In this document: positions 19,975-28,870 of the stretch, in pieces
How positions within the stretch are numbered: position 1 is the stretch's first letter
How the letters are laid out: each line of letters starts with the position of its first letter
From: Pseudalgibacter alginicilyticus
GTDB lineage: Bacteria > Bacteroidota > Bacteroidia > Flavobacteriales > Flavobacteriaceae
Direction of reading: 5' to 3'
Length of the DNA stretch: 64,000 bases
Assembly (NCBI RefSeq): GCF_001310225.1
Contig: NZ_CP012898.1
Span: 2,232,001 to 2,296,000, forward strand
Program-made: the position numbers and the translations under genes
The notes under the pieces: model-generated
Databases searched by the model: none
Told to the model about the DNA's origin: nothing
What the model saw: the letters and a program-made list of their open reading frames with translations, nothing else

Positions 19975-19982
19975 TATTTTTG
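19975..19982 (+). promoter_or_regulatory. -7 element of the second P-II gene
   Basis: TATTTTTG fits the Bacteroidota -7 consensus TAnnTTTG and lies between the amt terminator and the P-II ATG at 20009. It predicts an independent, short-leader transcript. No clear -33 TTTG is seen. Confidence 0.45.
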
Positions 19983-20008
19983 ATATAAACGAACATATAA
20001 AAAATATC

Positions 20009-20347
20009 ATGAAGAAAATAGAAGCTATTATTAGAAAATCTAAATACAATGTAGTGAAAGACGCCTTGCATGACGTAGGTGTAAACTTTTTTTCCTATTG
20101 GGATGTTACTGGATTAGGAAATGAAAAAGAAGGCCATGTGTATCGTGGCGTGTCATACAGCACTAGTGATATTCAACGTAGATACCTTTCCATTGTTGTT
20201 AATGATGATTTTTTAGATACTACCCTTAATGCCATTATCAATGCTGCAGGAACAGGTAAAGTAGGCGATGGTAAAATTTTTGTTTCAAATATAGAAGAAG
20301 CTTATAGAATCAGAACAGGAGAAAAAGGCAGTAGCACCTTAAATTAA
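20009..20347 (+). CDS. P-II family nitrogen regulator (second copy)
   Basis: A 112-residue P-II protein very similar to the copy at 18301. It has the same MKKIEAIIRKSKY start, the same YRGVSYSTSDIQRRYLSIVV T-loop and the B-loop GTGKVGDGKIFV. I use the ATG at 20009. The reading frame extends back to 19958, but that extension overlaps the likely promoter and is not family-like. It stands as its own transcription unit with a terminator at each side. Confidence 0.92.
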   Translation: MKKIEAIIRKSKYNVVKDALHDVGVNFFSYWDVTGLGNEKEGHVYRGVSYSTSDIQRRYLSIVVNDDFLDTTLNAIINAAGTGKVGDGKIFVSNIEEAYRIRTGEKGSSTLN

Positions 20348-20379
20348 ATTATTTTAGAAGCAACACTCTAAATAAATGA

Positions 20380-20414
20380 AAACGCCTAATCTTAAAATTT
20401 GAGATTAGGCGTTT
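20380..20414. terminator. bidirectional terminator between the second P-II gene and ppc
   Basis: A perfect 13-bp stem, AAACGCCTAATCT (20380-20392) with AGATTAGGCGTTT (20402-20414), lies between convergent genes. Confidence 0.8.
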
Positions 20415-20441
20415 ATTTATACTTAAAACTTAACTTTTATT

Positions 20442-23027
20442 TTAAGCAGAATTTCTACTCGCATTAATATTTCCAAATAAAGAACGTGTGACTATTTTTT
20501 CATAAATTTTAATTTGTTCTTCATCTCTTACATCTGCTTTTTCTAACTCTTGAATCTTTTTAAGCGCATATTGCTGTATGGTCAATAATGGCAAAACAAT
20601 AGATTCTCTAACTTCAATAGAAGCCTTACCGGATGGCTCATTTTCCATAAGCTCTTTATATCCGGTTAGTTTTAAAAGTAATGTTTTGGTTGTAATGTAT
20701 TCATTGTAAATAATATTCCAAAACTCCCCAAACTCTTTATCTTTGGACATGTATTTTGTTAAATCAAAAAACGATTTTGTTAATGACATCATACTATTCT
20801 CTAACAATGTTTTAAAAAATTTAGAGTTGTTATAGAGTTGTTCTACTTTGTCAAATTCACCGTTATCCTCATATTTTTTCAAAGCCGTACCAACCCCGAA
20901 AAAACCAGGAACATTTTGTTTTAATTGACTCCAAGAACCCACAAAAGGAATGGCTCTTAAATCTGAAAATATAAGTTTATCAGAAGTTCCTCTTTTTGAT
21001 GGTCGGCTTCCAATATTTGTTTTTGCATAATATTTTAATGTACTCATGCGTTCCAAATACGGAATAAACATGGCATGACTTTTAAAATCTTTATAAGCCT
21101 GATAACTTGTTTCTGCCAAATCATTCATAACCGCTCTATCAGACTCAGACATTTGATTTTTTTCTTTAGCAATTCTATTAGAAATACCAGAACTTATCAA
21201 TTGCTCTAAATTATATTGAGACGAATCTAAAGTTCCAAAATTAGAGCTAATCGTTTGTCCTTGAATGGTAAGTTGAACCTCCTTATCCTCTATTTTAGGG
21301 CCTAAAGATGAGTAAAATTGATGTGTTTTTCCACCACCTCTTGCTGGAGGTCCTCCACGTCCATCAAAGAATATAGCGGTAATACCATATTTTCTTGACA
21401 TTTCAGTTAACAATTCTTTTGCTTTATATATTCCCCAGTTTGCCATTAAATAACCACCATCTTTTGTACCATCAGAAAATCCTAACATAATGGTTTGCCT
21501 ATTTCCTCTTTTTTCCAAATGTGCTCTATAAGCAGGGTTTGTATAGAGTTGCTCCATAACATCTGGAGCATTTTCTAAATCAGTAATAGTTTCAAAAAGC
21601 GGCCCTATATCAACAGTTAATTCGTCTTTAAATGCCACCATTTTTAGCATAGCAAATAATTGCATAACATTTAATGCCGTTTGGTTATTACTAATTATGT
21701 AACGATTGGCCCCTAACTCCCCATTACTTTTTTGAATCTCTTTAATGGCTTGAATGGTTTTTAAGGTATTGAAAACCATTTCATCTTCAAAGCTATTAAT
21801 ATCAACATAATCAGTAGCTTTAGAGAGAATTTTTATTTGCTCATCCTCTGAAAGCTCATGATAATTATTTGGAAATGATGAATTGCCTTGTTTTATTAAA
21901 GCATCAATTACTGTAGTAAATACACCGTGATGAATTCTACTATCCTGTCTAATATCTAATGAAGCGAAATTAAACTTAAATAAATGAATTTTATTTAATA
22001 GCGTTCTTATTTCTGGCATGTATAATGACTGATGCTCATTAATTACAATGTTTTTAATATCAGTCAGTTCATTAATTAATTCATCCAATTCTATAATCCC
22101 TTCAGTATTTCCTGTTATACTACACTCATATAACTTGGACTCTAAAGCTATAACCCTATGTTCAACCCCTCTAAAGGTAAGTCTTCTTCTAAGGCTTTTT
22201 ACATCCTTATAATATTTACCTAAAATGGTTTGTTTTAATTTTTTGGCAACTTTTAAAGTTGTATCTGGTTTTACAAATGGATTCCCATCACGATCACCTC
22301 CTGGCCAAAAACCAATATTAATAATTTCATTATGGTTTTGGTTATCATCATATATATTTTGCTGAATATAATCGTAAATCTCACCAAATGACTCATAAAA
22401 TACATTTTCTAAATACCAAACCAAACTTACAGCCTCATCATAAGGCGTTGGTTTTTCATGTTTGAAAAATGGTGTTTTTCCAAGCTGACCTAACAGATTA
22501 TTTATTTCATCTAAGTTTGTATCTTTAATAGCCTTAGTTAAATCTGTAATAATACCTAAAACTGAACCAGGGTAAAACTGAGTTGGGTGAGCCGTTAGCA
22601 CGATTCGCACTTTAAACTCCTCCAAATAATTTCTTAATTCTTCTAATCTATTCTCAGAAACAGCAGATTCTTTTAAATTTCTAATGGAACCAATGCCTTC
22701 CATATTATTTACAATAGGAAAAGCAGCATCTTCAGCAGCATCAAACAACACTACCTGCCGTTCTATATATTGAATAAACTTAAACAGTAAATTAATCTGA
22801 CTGCTTTTAGAACGTCTCCCTTGATATTTTTTAAAAAAAGTATCCACAATAGTAGTGGGATCATCTCCATTTGCAAAACCCTTTTTACAAGTTTCATGAA
22901 ATAAAGGAAGTAATACTCCTGTTTTTGTTATAGCATCAAAAGGCAAAGTCATAAATATACTATTGTATATATTGTATTTAGACAGTACATTTTGTTTAAA
23001 TCTGGTAATTTTTGGTCCTACTGACAT
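20442..23027 (-). CDS. ppc: phosphoenolpyruvate carboxylase
   Basis: Anaplerotic enzyme making oxaloacetate from PEP and bicarbonate. At 861 residues it is close to the usual 880-900. Active-site landmarks are His147 in VLTAHPTQ, GRGGPPARGGG (a divergent version of the enterobacterial HGRGGTVGRGGG), GFSDGTKDGGYLMANW, and SQLKQNVPGFFGVG near the C-terminus. It is a monocistronic gene next to nitrogen assimilation, which needs oxaloacetate-derived carbon skeletons. No regulatory site is obvious. Confidence 0.94.
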   Translation of the reverse strand: MSVGPKITRFKQNVLSKYNIYNSIFMTLPFDAITKTGVLLPLFHETCKKGFANGDDPTTIVDTFFKKYQGRRSKSSQINLLFKFIQYIERQVVLFDAAEDAAFPIVNNMEGIGSIRNLKESAVSENRLEELRNYLEEFKVRIVLTAHPTQFYPGSVLGIITDLTKAIKDTNLDEINNLLGQLGKTPFFKHEKPTPYDEAVSLVWYLENVFYESFGEIYDYIQQNIYDDNQNHNEIINIGFWPGGDRDGNPFVKPDTTLKVAKKLKQTILGKYYKDVKSLRRRLTFRGVEHRVIALESKLYECSITGNTEGIIELDELINELTDIKNIVINEHQSLYMPEIRTLLNKIHLFKFNFASLDIRQDSRIHHGVFTTVIDALIKQGNSSFPNNYHELSEDEQIKILSKATDYVDINSFEDEMVFNTLKTIQAIKEIQKSNGELGANRYIISNNQTALNVMQLFAMLKMVAFKDELTVDIGPLFETITDLENAPDVMEQLYTNPAYRAHLEKRGNRQTIMLGFSDGTKDGGYLMANWGIYKAKELLTEMSRKYGITAIFFDGRGGPPARGGGKTHQFYSSLGPKIEDKEVQLTIQGQTISSNFGTLDSSQYNLEQLISSGISNRIAKEKNQMSESDRAVMNDLAETSYQAYKDFKSHAMFIPYLERMSTLKYYAKTNIGSRPSKRGTSDKLIFSDLRAIPFVGSWSQLKQNVPGFFGVGTALKKYEDNGEFDKVEQLYNNSKFFKTLLENSMMSLTKSFFDLTKYMSKDKEFGEFWNIIYNEYITTKTLLLKLTGYKELMENEPSGKASIEVRESIVLPLLTIQQYALKKIQELEKADVRDEEQIKIYEKIVTRSLFGNINASRNSA

Positions 23028-23238
23028 AGTAATATGAAGTGAAATTAGACGTAAAAATAGTAAAGCATACGCTAAGAATAGAGAGTTTCTTAATTTTTTT
23101 AAATTTTTTTTGTTTTTACTAATTCTAATTGTGAATAATTAAAAAAACAGCACCTATTCCTATCTTTTCTTTTACCAATACAATAATGGACAACTACAAA
23201 CCATGATATATGTCATATTTTGTATTTCTAACCAATTG

Positions 23239-23246
23239 TACCTTTG
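23239..23246 (+). promoter_or_regulatory. -7 element of the 607-residue protein gene
   Basis: TACCTTTG matches TAnnTTTG, with TTTG at 23219-23222 upstream (spacer 16, a little short). It ends 18 bp before the ATG at 23265, so the apparent upstream TTG start at 23244 lies inside the promoter and cannot be used from this transcript. Confidence 0.5.
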
Positions 23247-23264
23247 CTGATTAAATTTACAAGT

Positions 23265-25088
23265 ATGAAAAAAATACATTCGTTTCACATTCCAGTAATG
23301 GGGATAGGTTTTACAATCGATACACCTTTAAAAGTAGCTCAATACGGTATGGATTCTGTTATTTCTTTGGTTGATGATATTTTGATTGAGAAGTTAAGAA
23401 AGATGTACAGTGAAAAGTTCGAAAAACCTTATACTGAAATTACTGACAAAATAGATGATTTTAGAGCAAAAAGAATCACATCTTATTTGAATTTAGTAAG
23501 CGATATTGCACATGAAAAATTCGAATTGTTAAAAAACATCACCATAGAAAAAAGTGATGAACTTTTAGCTTACATCCAAATGCTCCCTAATAATTCTGCA
23601 TTAAAAGCCGACTTTTTTAAATTAACAGAAAAGGGATTTAATGCATCTGAAATTAAAAAATGGGCCAACAACAATTTAAAAATGGGTAATATTGACGTTA
23701 ATATTATGACCAAAGTTGATAAGGACAATTATATAAAAAACAAAAAATTAGCTAACGAATATAATGATGCCCATGCAGCACTTAGAGGCTTTGCAAATAG
23801 TAAACTAAACTCTTCAGTCGTGCTTTCTGCTGGAATGAATCCAAGATTGTATGCTTATATGTCGCAGTTTGATGATTTTTATCCAGATGAAAATGGTGTT
23901 TTTAAGAAAAAAATTATTTTAAAAGTTAGTGATTATAGATCCGCATTAATTCAAGGAAAATTTTTAGCTAAAAAAGGATTATGGGTTTCAGAATACAGAA
24001 TTGAATCTGGTCTTAACTGCGGTGGTCATGCCTTTGCTACAGACGGCTATCTTCTAGGCCCTGTATTGGCAGAATTTAAGGAGAACAAAGAAGAATTACG
24101 AACTTCTATTCAAAAGTTAATACATCAAGAGTTAACAAATCAAAAACGTATACTTCCTAAAGCGCAACTAAACATAGATATAACTGCTCAAGGTGGTGTT
24201 GGCACTGCTGAAGAACATGATTTTTTAATCGATGAGTATAATTTGGACTCTGTAGGCTGGGGATCACCATTTTTATTAGTTCCTGAAGCAACAACAGTGG
24301 ATGACGCTACGCTTCAAAAATTAAGCAAAGCAACCGAGAAAGATTTGTATTTAAGCGATATTTCTCCTTTAGGGGTACCCTTTAATAATCTAAAAAATAA
24401 CACAAAAGATATTGAAAAAGAAGTATTAATCAATAAAGGTAGACCAGGCAGTTCATGTCCTAAAAAGTTTGTATCCTTAAACAAGGAGTTTAAGGAAAAA
24501 GGTCTCTGTACAGCATCTAGAGAATATCAACATCTAAAAATAAAAGAATTAGACAACCTAAAATTACCATTAGACGAGTATAATATTAAGCTTAATAAAA
24601 TTACTGAAAAGTCATGTACTTGTGTTGGCTTAGGAACTTCGGCTCTATTGGCCTATGGTTTGGGAACAAAAAAAGAAGGCCCTGGCGTATCTATATGTCC
24701 AGGACCAAATATGGCATATTACTCTAAAGTAATGAGTTTAGAGAATCTGGTAGATCATATTTATAATCGAGATAATGTTATTGCACGAACAGACCGTCCT
24801 AATTTATTTATCAAGGAGTTATTTATTTATATTGATTATTTAAAAAATAAACTTGAAGAATCAAAAGCTAATTTCAACAAAAAAGAAGAAAAATATTTAA
24901 CTAATTTTACTAACAATATGAAAGCAGGTGTTGCTTATTATCAACATTTATTTTACAATGCTAAAAATGCTTTTAATGAAGTAAAACAAGTTATTTTAAA
25001 CGAATTAGAATCTGGTGAAACAATATTAAAACAGATAAGTTTTGAAATTGAAAAGTTATCAAAAGAAAGAGCCACTGTTTTAATTTAA
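23265..25088 (+). CDS. conserved cysteine-rich protein of unknown function
   Basis: A 607-residue soluble protein starting MKKIHSFHIPVMGIGFTIDT. I chose the ATG at 23265 because the earlier TTG lies within the -7 promoter element. No signal peptide or membrane helix is seen. Glycine/cysteine motifs are concentrated in the second half: SGLNCGGHAFATDG, RPGSSCPKKF, EKGLCTASREYQ, KSCTCVGLGTSALLAYG and VSICPGPNMAYYS. Together they look like a metal, Fe-S or flavin site. The opening region and GQGGVGTAEEHDFL recall TIM-barrel FMN enzymes, but I cannot assign a family. It is a single gene with its own promoter and terminator. Confidence 0.75.
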   Translation: MKKIHSFHIPVMGIGFTIDTPLKVAQYGMDSVISLVDDILIEKLRKMYSEKFEKPYTEITDKIDDFRAKRITSYLNLVSDIAHEKFELLKNITIEKSDELLAYIQMLPNNSALKADFFKLTEKGFNASEIKKWANNNLKMGNIDVNIMTKVDKDNYIKNKKLANEYNDAHAALRGFANSKLNSSVVLSAGMNPRLYAYMSQFDDFYPDENGVFKKKIILKVSDYRSALIQGKFLAKKGLWVSEYRIESGLNCGGHAFATDGYLLGPVLAEFKENKEELRTSIQKLIHQELTNQKRILPKAQLNIDITAQGGVGTAEEHDFLIDEYNLDSVGWGSPFLLVPEATTVDDATLQKLSKATEKDLYLSDISPLGVPFNNLKNNTKDIEKEVLINKGRPGSSCPKKFVSLNKEFKEKGLCTASREYQHLKIKELDNLKLPLDEYNIKLNKITEKSCTCVGLGTSALLAYGLGTKKEGPGVSICPGPNMAYYSKVMSLENLVDHIYNRDNVIARTDRPNLFIKELFIYIDYLKNKLEESKANFNKKEEKYLTNFTNNMKAGVAYYQHLFYNAKNAFNEVKQVILNELESGETILKQISFEIEKLSKERATVLI

Positions 25089-25134
25089 AAAAGTGTATCG
25101 CTTTACATTAAACAAAACACATCTTTAATAAACA

Positions 25135-25177
25135 TATAACAAAACTTATTGTATAAATAGCAACAAGTTTTGTTATA
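25135..25177 (+). terminator. terminator after the cysteine-rich protein gene
   Basis: A long stem (25135-25151 with 25161-25177) containing ATAACAAAACTT and its complement, with one G-U pair. The T-tail is modest. Confidence 0.6.
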
Positions 25178-25310
25178 TCATTATGGCTGTAAATATTCCT
25201 TTGTCTTCAAAAAAAATTCATCAGAAATAATTATTTGTGATTTTTGCACGATATTTGCACCATAAAAATGTGTCATTCTGATTTTATAGAATGCGCTAAT
25301 TTTGATTATA

Positions 25311-26237
25311 ATGGATTTAGTAAAAGAAATAAATCGGCTTAAGAAGGAGAAAAATGCAGTTATTTTAGCGCATTATTACCAAGTTGCAGAAATACAAGAC
25401 ATTGCAGATTATGTTGGAGATAGTTTACAATTATCACAACAAGCTGCAGAAACAGATGCAGACATGATTGTGTTTGCAGGCGTTCATTTTATGGCAGAAA
25501 CTGCTAAAATTTTGAGTCCAGATAAAACGGTTGTGTTACCTGAATTAAAAGCGGGTTGCTCTTTGGCAGATTCTTGTCCGCCTGAAGCATTTGAAAAATT
25601 TACGAAAGCTCACCCAGACCATGTAGTTATTACTTATGTTAACTGTTCTGCCGAAATTAAAGCATTAAGTGATATTGTTTGCACTTCTTCCAATGCACTA
25701 AAAATTGTAAATTCCGTACCAAAGGAAACACCAATTATATTTGCACCTGACAAAAATTTAGGTAAATATATTATCAGTCAAACAGGTAGAGATATGTTGC
25801 TTTGGGATGGTAGCTGCATTGTTCATGAAGCATTTTCAATTGACAAACTAATTGCTTTACATAAAAAATATCCAGACTATAAAATTATTGCGCATCCTGA
25901 ATCTGAAACTCATATTTTAGATACAGCCGCTTATATTGGTTCTACCTCTGGAATGATAAACTTTGTAAAAGCGCATCCTAAAGAAAAGTTTATTGTAGCT
26001 ACCGAAGCTGGAATTCTGCATAAAATGCAACAAGAGGTACCTAATACAGAAATGATACCTGCACCAGCTAAAGAAGACAATACTTGTGCTTGTAGTGAAT
26101 GCCATTTTATGAAAATGAACACGCTTCAAAAATTATACGATTGCATGTTAAATGAATCACCGCAAATCGATGTTCCAGAAAAAATAAGAAAAAGAGCATT
26201 GTTACCCATTGAACGCATGTTAGAATTATCCAAATAA
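25311..26237 (+). CDS. nadA: quinolinate synthase
   Basis: [4Fe-4S] enzyme condensing iminoaspartate with dihydroxyacetone phosphate to quinolinate for NAD synthesis. The ATG at 25311 gives 308 residues ([24 protein letters not shown]), the usual length. An in-frame TTG three codons earlier is less likely. Cluster ligands are Cys83 (AGCSLAD), Cys169 ([10 protein letters not shown]) and one of the cysteines in CACSECHFM (259-264). nadB starts 2 bp after the stop, so the two steps of quinolinate synthesis are made together. Confidence 0.95.
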   Translation: MDLVKEINRLKKEKNAVILAHYYQVAEIQDIADYVGDSLQLSQQAAETDADMIVFAGVHFMAETAKILSPDKTVVLPELKAGCSLADSCPPEAFEKFTKAHPDHVVITYVNCSAEIKALSDIVCTSSNALKIVNSVPKETPIIFAPDKNLGKYIISQTGRDMLLWDGSCIVHEAFSIDKLIALHKKYPDYKIIAHPESETHILDTAAYIGSTSGMINFVKAHPKEKFIVATEAGILHKMQQEVPNTEMIPAPAKEDNTCACSECHFMKMNTLQKLYDCMLNESPQIDVPEKIRKRALLPIERMLELSK

Positions 26238-26239
26238 TT

Positions 26240-27799
26240 ATGATTACTGCAAATTATTTAGTGATTGGTTCAGGAATTGCAGGTTTAACCTTTTCGGTGA
26301 AAATTGCAGAACAATTCCCTGACCGAAACGTTGTTATTATTACCAAATCGAATGAAGAAGAATCTAACACCAAATATGCCCAAGGTGGCGTAGCTGTGGT
26401 TTTAGATGATGAAAAAGATTCTTTTAAAAAACACATTAAAGACACCTTAGTTGCTGGTGATGGATTATGTAACGAAGAGGTTGTTAAAATGGTAATTAAA
26501 GAAGGCCCCAAGCGCCTTGAAGAACTTATGGCTTGGGGAGCTAATTTTGATTTAGATAAAAGTGGCAATTTAGATTTAGGAAAAGAAGGTGGACATTCAG
26601 AATACAGAGTTGTGCATCATAAAGACATTACGGGCTATGAAATTGAACGTGCTTTATTAAAAAGAGTACACCAGTTGCCTAACATCTCTATTTTACCTCA
26701 TCATTTTGCTATTGATTTAGTAACCAACCATCATATAAAAAATTCAAACCAAGATGAATTAGTATGCTATGGTGCATATGTTTTTAATCAAAAATCTGGT
26801 GAAATTTTTACAGTAAAAGCAAATAGTACTTTATTAGCCTCTGGTGGCATTGGCTGCGTTTATGGGCATACAACAAATCCTATCATAGCAACAGGGGATG
26901 GTATTGCAATGGCATACAGAGCTAAAGCTCGCATAAAAGACATGGAGTTTGTACAGTTTCATCCTACCGCTTTATATGAGGTAGAAGGCGAATCGTCATT
27001 TTTAATTTCTGAAGCTGTTAGGGGTTTTGGCGCTTATCTTCGTAACAAAAAAGGCTATAGATTTATGCCAGATTATGATAAACGCGCAGAATTAGCATCA
27101 CGTGATATTGTTTCTCAAAGTATTGACAGTGAATTGAAAAAATCTGGTGATGCTCATGTTTATTTAGATTGTACGCATTTAGACATGAATGCTTTTAAAA
27201 ACCATTTTCCTAATATTTATAATAAATGTTTACAGCATCATATTGATATAAAAACTGACTGGATTCCTGTGATTCCAGCATCACATTATTTATGCGGAGG
27301 AATAAAAGTAAACAAAAAAGGAAAAACCACTATTGATAATTTATTTGCCTGTGGAGAGTGCACTAGAACAGGTTTACACGGAGCAAACAGATTAGCTTCT
27401 AATTCTTTGTTGGAAGCTTTGGTTTATGCTCATAATATTTTTAAATATCATACTAAATACGAATATAAATATTTAGAAGTAGACATACCTGAATGGAATG
27501 ATGAAGGTACTGTTATTGCTAAAGAGCATATTTTAATCCAGCACAACCTAAAACGCCTACAAGCTTTAATGCGAGATTATGTAGGTATTGTAAGAAGTAA
27601 CAAACGATTAAAAAGAGCCATAAAACATTTAGATTTAATTCACGACGAGGTTGAAGAATTATACAAAGAATCTAAAATAACAACATCGCTTTGTGAATTA
27701 AGAAACATGGTTAACATTGCTCATTTAATTGTACGGCAATCTTTAGATAGAACCGAAAACAAAGGTGGGTATTATAATGTTGATAATGTTAAAAAATAA
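26240..27799 (+). CDS. nadB: L-aspartate oxidase
   Basis: FAD enzyme oxidising aspartate to iminoaspartate, the first step of de novo NAD synthesis. The 519-residue protein shows the FAD signature VIGSGIAGLTFSV at the N-terminus, the HxxxTGxE-like segment HHKDITGYEIERAL, EFVQFHPTAL, and the fumarate-reductase-type FAD contact GGIKVNKKGKTTIDNLFACGE. It immediately follows nadA. A terminator hairpin lies just after the stop. Confidence 0.95.
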   Translation: MITANYLVIGSGIAGLTFSVKIAEQFPDRNVVIITKSNEEESNTKYAQGGVAVVLDDEKDSFKKHIKDTLVAGDGLCNEEVVKMVIKEGPKRLEELMAWGANFDLDKSGNLDLGKEGGHSEYRVVHHKDITGYEIERALLKRVHQLPNISILPHHFAIDLVTNHHIKNSNQDELVCYGAYVFNQKSGEIFTVKANSTLLASGGIGCVYGHTTNPIIATGDGIAMAYRAKARIKDMEFVQFHPTALYEVEGESSFLISEAVRGFGAYLRNKKGYRFMPDYDKRAELASRDIVSQSIDSELKKSGDAHVYLDCTHLDMNAFKNHFPNIYNKCLQHHIDIKTDWIPVIPASHYLCGGIKVNKKGKTTIDNLFACGECTRTGLHGANRLASNSLLEALVYAHNIFKYHTKYEYKYLEVDIPEWNDEGTVIAKEHILIQHNLKRLQALMRDYVGIVRSNKRLKRAIKHLDLIHDEVEELYKESKITTSLCELRNMVNIAHLIVRQSLDRTENKGGYYNVDNVKK

Positions 27800-27806
27800 A
27801 ACAAAA

Positions 27807-27835
27807 AAGACTGCCATCTTAAAGATGACAGTCTT
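27807..27835 (+). terminator. terminator after nadB
   Basis: An inverted repeat AAGACTGCCATCTT / AAGATGACAGTCTT (27807-27820, 27822-27835) with one mismatch. It lies 8 bp after the stop and could also serve the convergent MORN gene. Confidence 0.65.
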
Positions 27836-27868
27836 AAATTTTAAGTATTTTCAAGTAGTATTTAGTAA

Positions 27869-28225
27869 TTAAATATCATCATTCCCTTTAACAGGAGACT
27901 CTTTTAAACCAGCAATTACATTTGAGCTGTAATCTACTTCTTTAACAGTTCCATTTGTCCAATAGAACCACTTGCCGACTTTTTTACCATTATCATAATT
28001 TGCAGAAACAGTTTTTTTACCTTCTGTGTTAAAGCTTAACCACTCTCCTTGTAATTTACCATCTGCTGTGTAAGACCCAGTTTGACTTACAGCACCATTG
28101 TCATGATAATAAACAACATCAATTAAATTGGTTTCTTTGTTAAGTTTTAATTCTCTCTTTTGATCTTGACCAAAAGATACCACAGTAATTAAAAAGGTAA
28201 AAGTTAATAAAATTAATTTCTTCAT
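27869..28225 (-). CDS. secreted MORN-repeat (YwqK-like) protein
   Basis: The ATG at 28225 gives a clear signal peptide (MKKLILLTFTFLITVVSFGQ), unlike the longer frame opening at 28297. The 118-residue product then has repeats of the MORN-variant type: YYHDNGAVSQTGSYTADGKL, GEWLSFNTEGKK and GKWFYWTNGTVKEVDYS. These are seen in exported Bacteroidota proteins of unknown role. It is a single gene, convergent with nadB. The family pattern is clear, the function is unknown. Confidence 0.75.
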   Translation of the reverse strand: MKKLILLTFTFLITVVSFGQDQKRELKLNKETNLIDVVYYHDNGAVSQTGSYTADGKLQGEWLSFNTEGKKTVSANYDNGKKVGKWFYWTNGTVKEVDYSSNVIAGLKESPVKGNDDI

Positions 28226-28870
28226 AATTATGGGGGTTTTAACATTATATATCAAATATACACAAAAGATAACATTTAAGCAACTATTACGTAACATTAA
28301 ATTAACATTAAAACAATAACAATATGATTATCAACTAAATACAATAAAAGATTTAACATTAAAATATTAATAATTAATTAATATAGGGATTACATTAAAA
28401 TTACCTAAACACATGACATTTGCATTGTCTTAAGACAAATCAATTAGTATTTCATATAATCTATTAGTTTTTGTCGACTACATTATCATGATTTCTAATA
28501 AGACTGCCTTAGGCCAAGGCAGTCTTTATTACACTAAAAATCAATCACTTGAACAACATCAAAGACATCCACTAAGGAAATAGCGAAACAATTTTCAAGT
28601 ATAACATGATGTGTATAAACTCAAAAAAACAGCTTTAATTTAATATCGTAAAATAAGGTTAAAAAATTGATAAAATAATACACACTAATACAATCTTTTA
28701 CAAGTAAATTCTTCAATGTTAAATAGAAAATTTACTTTTATCGTGATTTTTAATTTCAACTTAAAATCATTTTAATTTTACAAATCAAATTGTAGTAAAA
28801 AAACATAACAATTACGTAACTTAGAATACTAAGTTAACAAAGATATTTGCAAATTATTTTAAAATAAATT
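28226..28870. other. 645-bp intergenic region with an orphan terminator and operator-like palindrome
   Basis: No convincing ORF. The region holds the palindrome TTGTCTTAAGACAA (28425-28438), a strong terminator-like hairpin at 28500-28526 with no gene before it, a weaker 9-bp stem at 28702-28737, and the palindrome AACTTAG-aata-CTAAGTT (28818-28835) just before the likely promoter of the phosphate transporter gene. A short untranslated RNA of about 100 nt is possible. Confidence 0.5.
28500..28530 (+). terminator. orphan terminator hairpin
   Basis: A perfect 11-bp stem AAGACTGCCTT (28500-28510) / AAGGCAGTCTT (28516-28526) with an AGGCC loop and a short T-run. There is no coding gene on the plus strand between nadB and this point. 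Confidence 0.6.

Noticed and set aside
23244-23264. TTG start giving seven extra residues for the 607-residue protein
   Set aside because: The TTG lies inside TACCTTTG, the likely -7 promoter element, so it would not be in the mRNA.
28489-28584. 31-codon ORF starting MISNKTALGQG
   Set aside because: It runs across a perfect terminator hairpin and has no similarity or ribosome-binding context.
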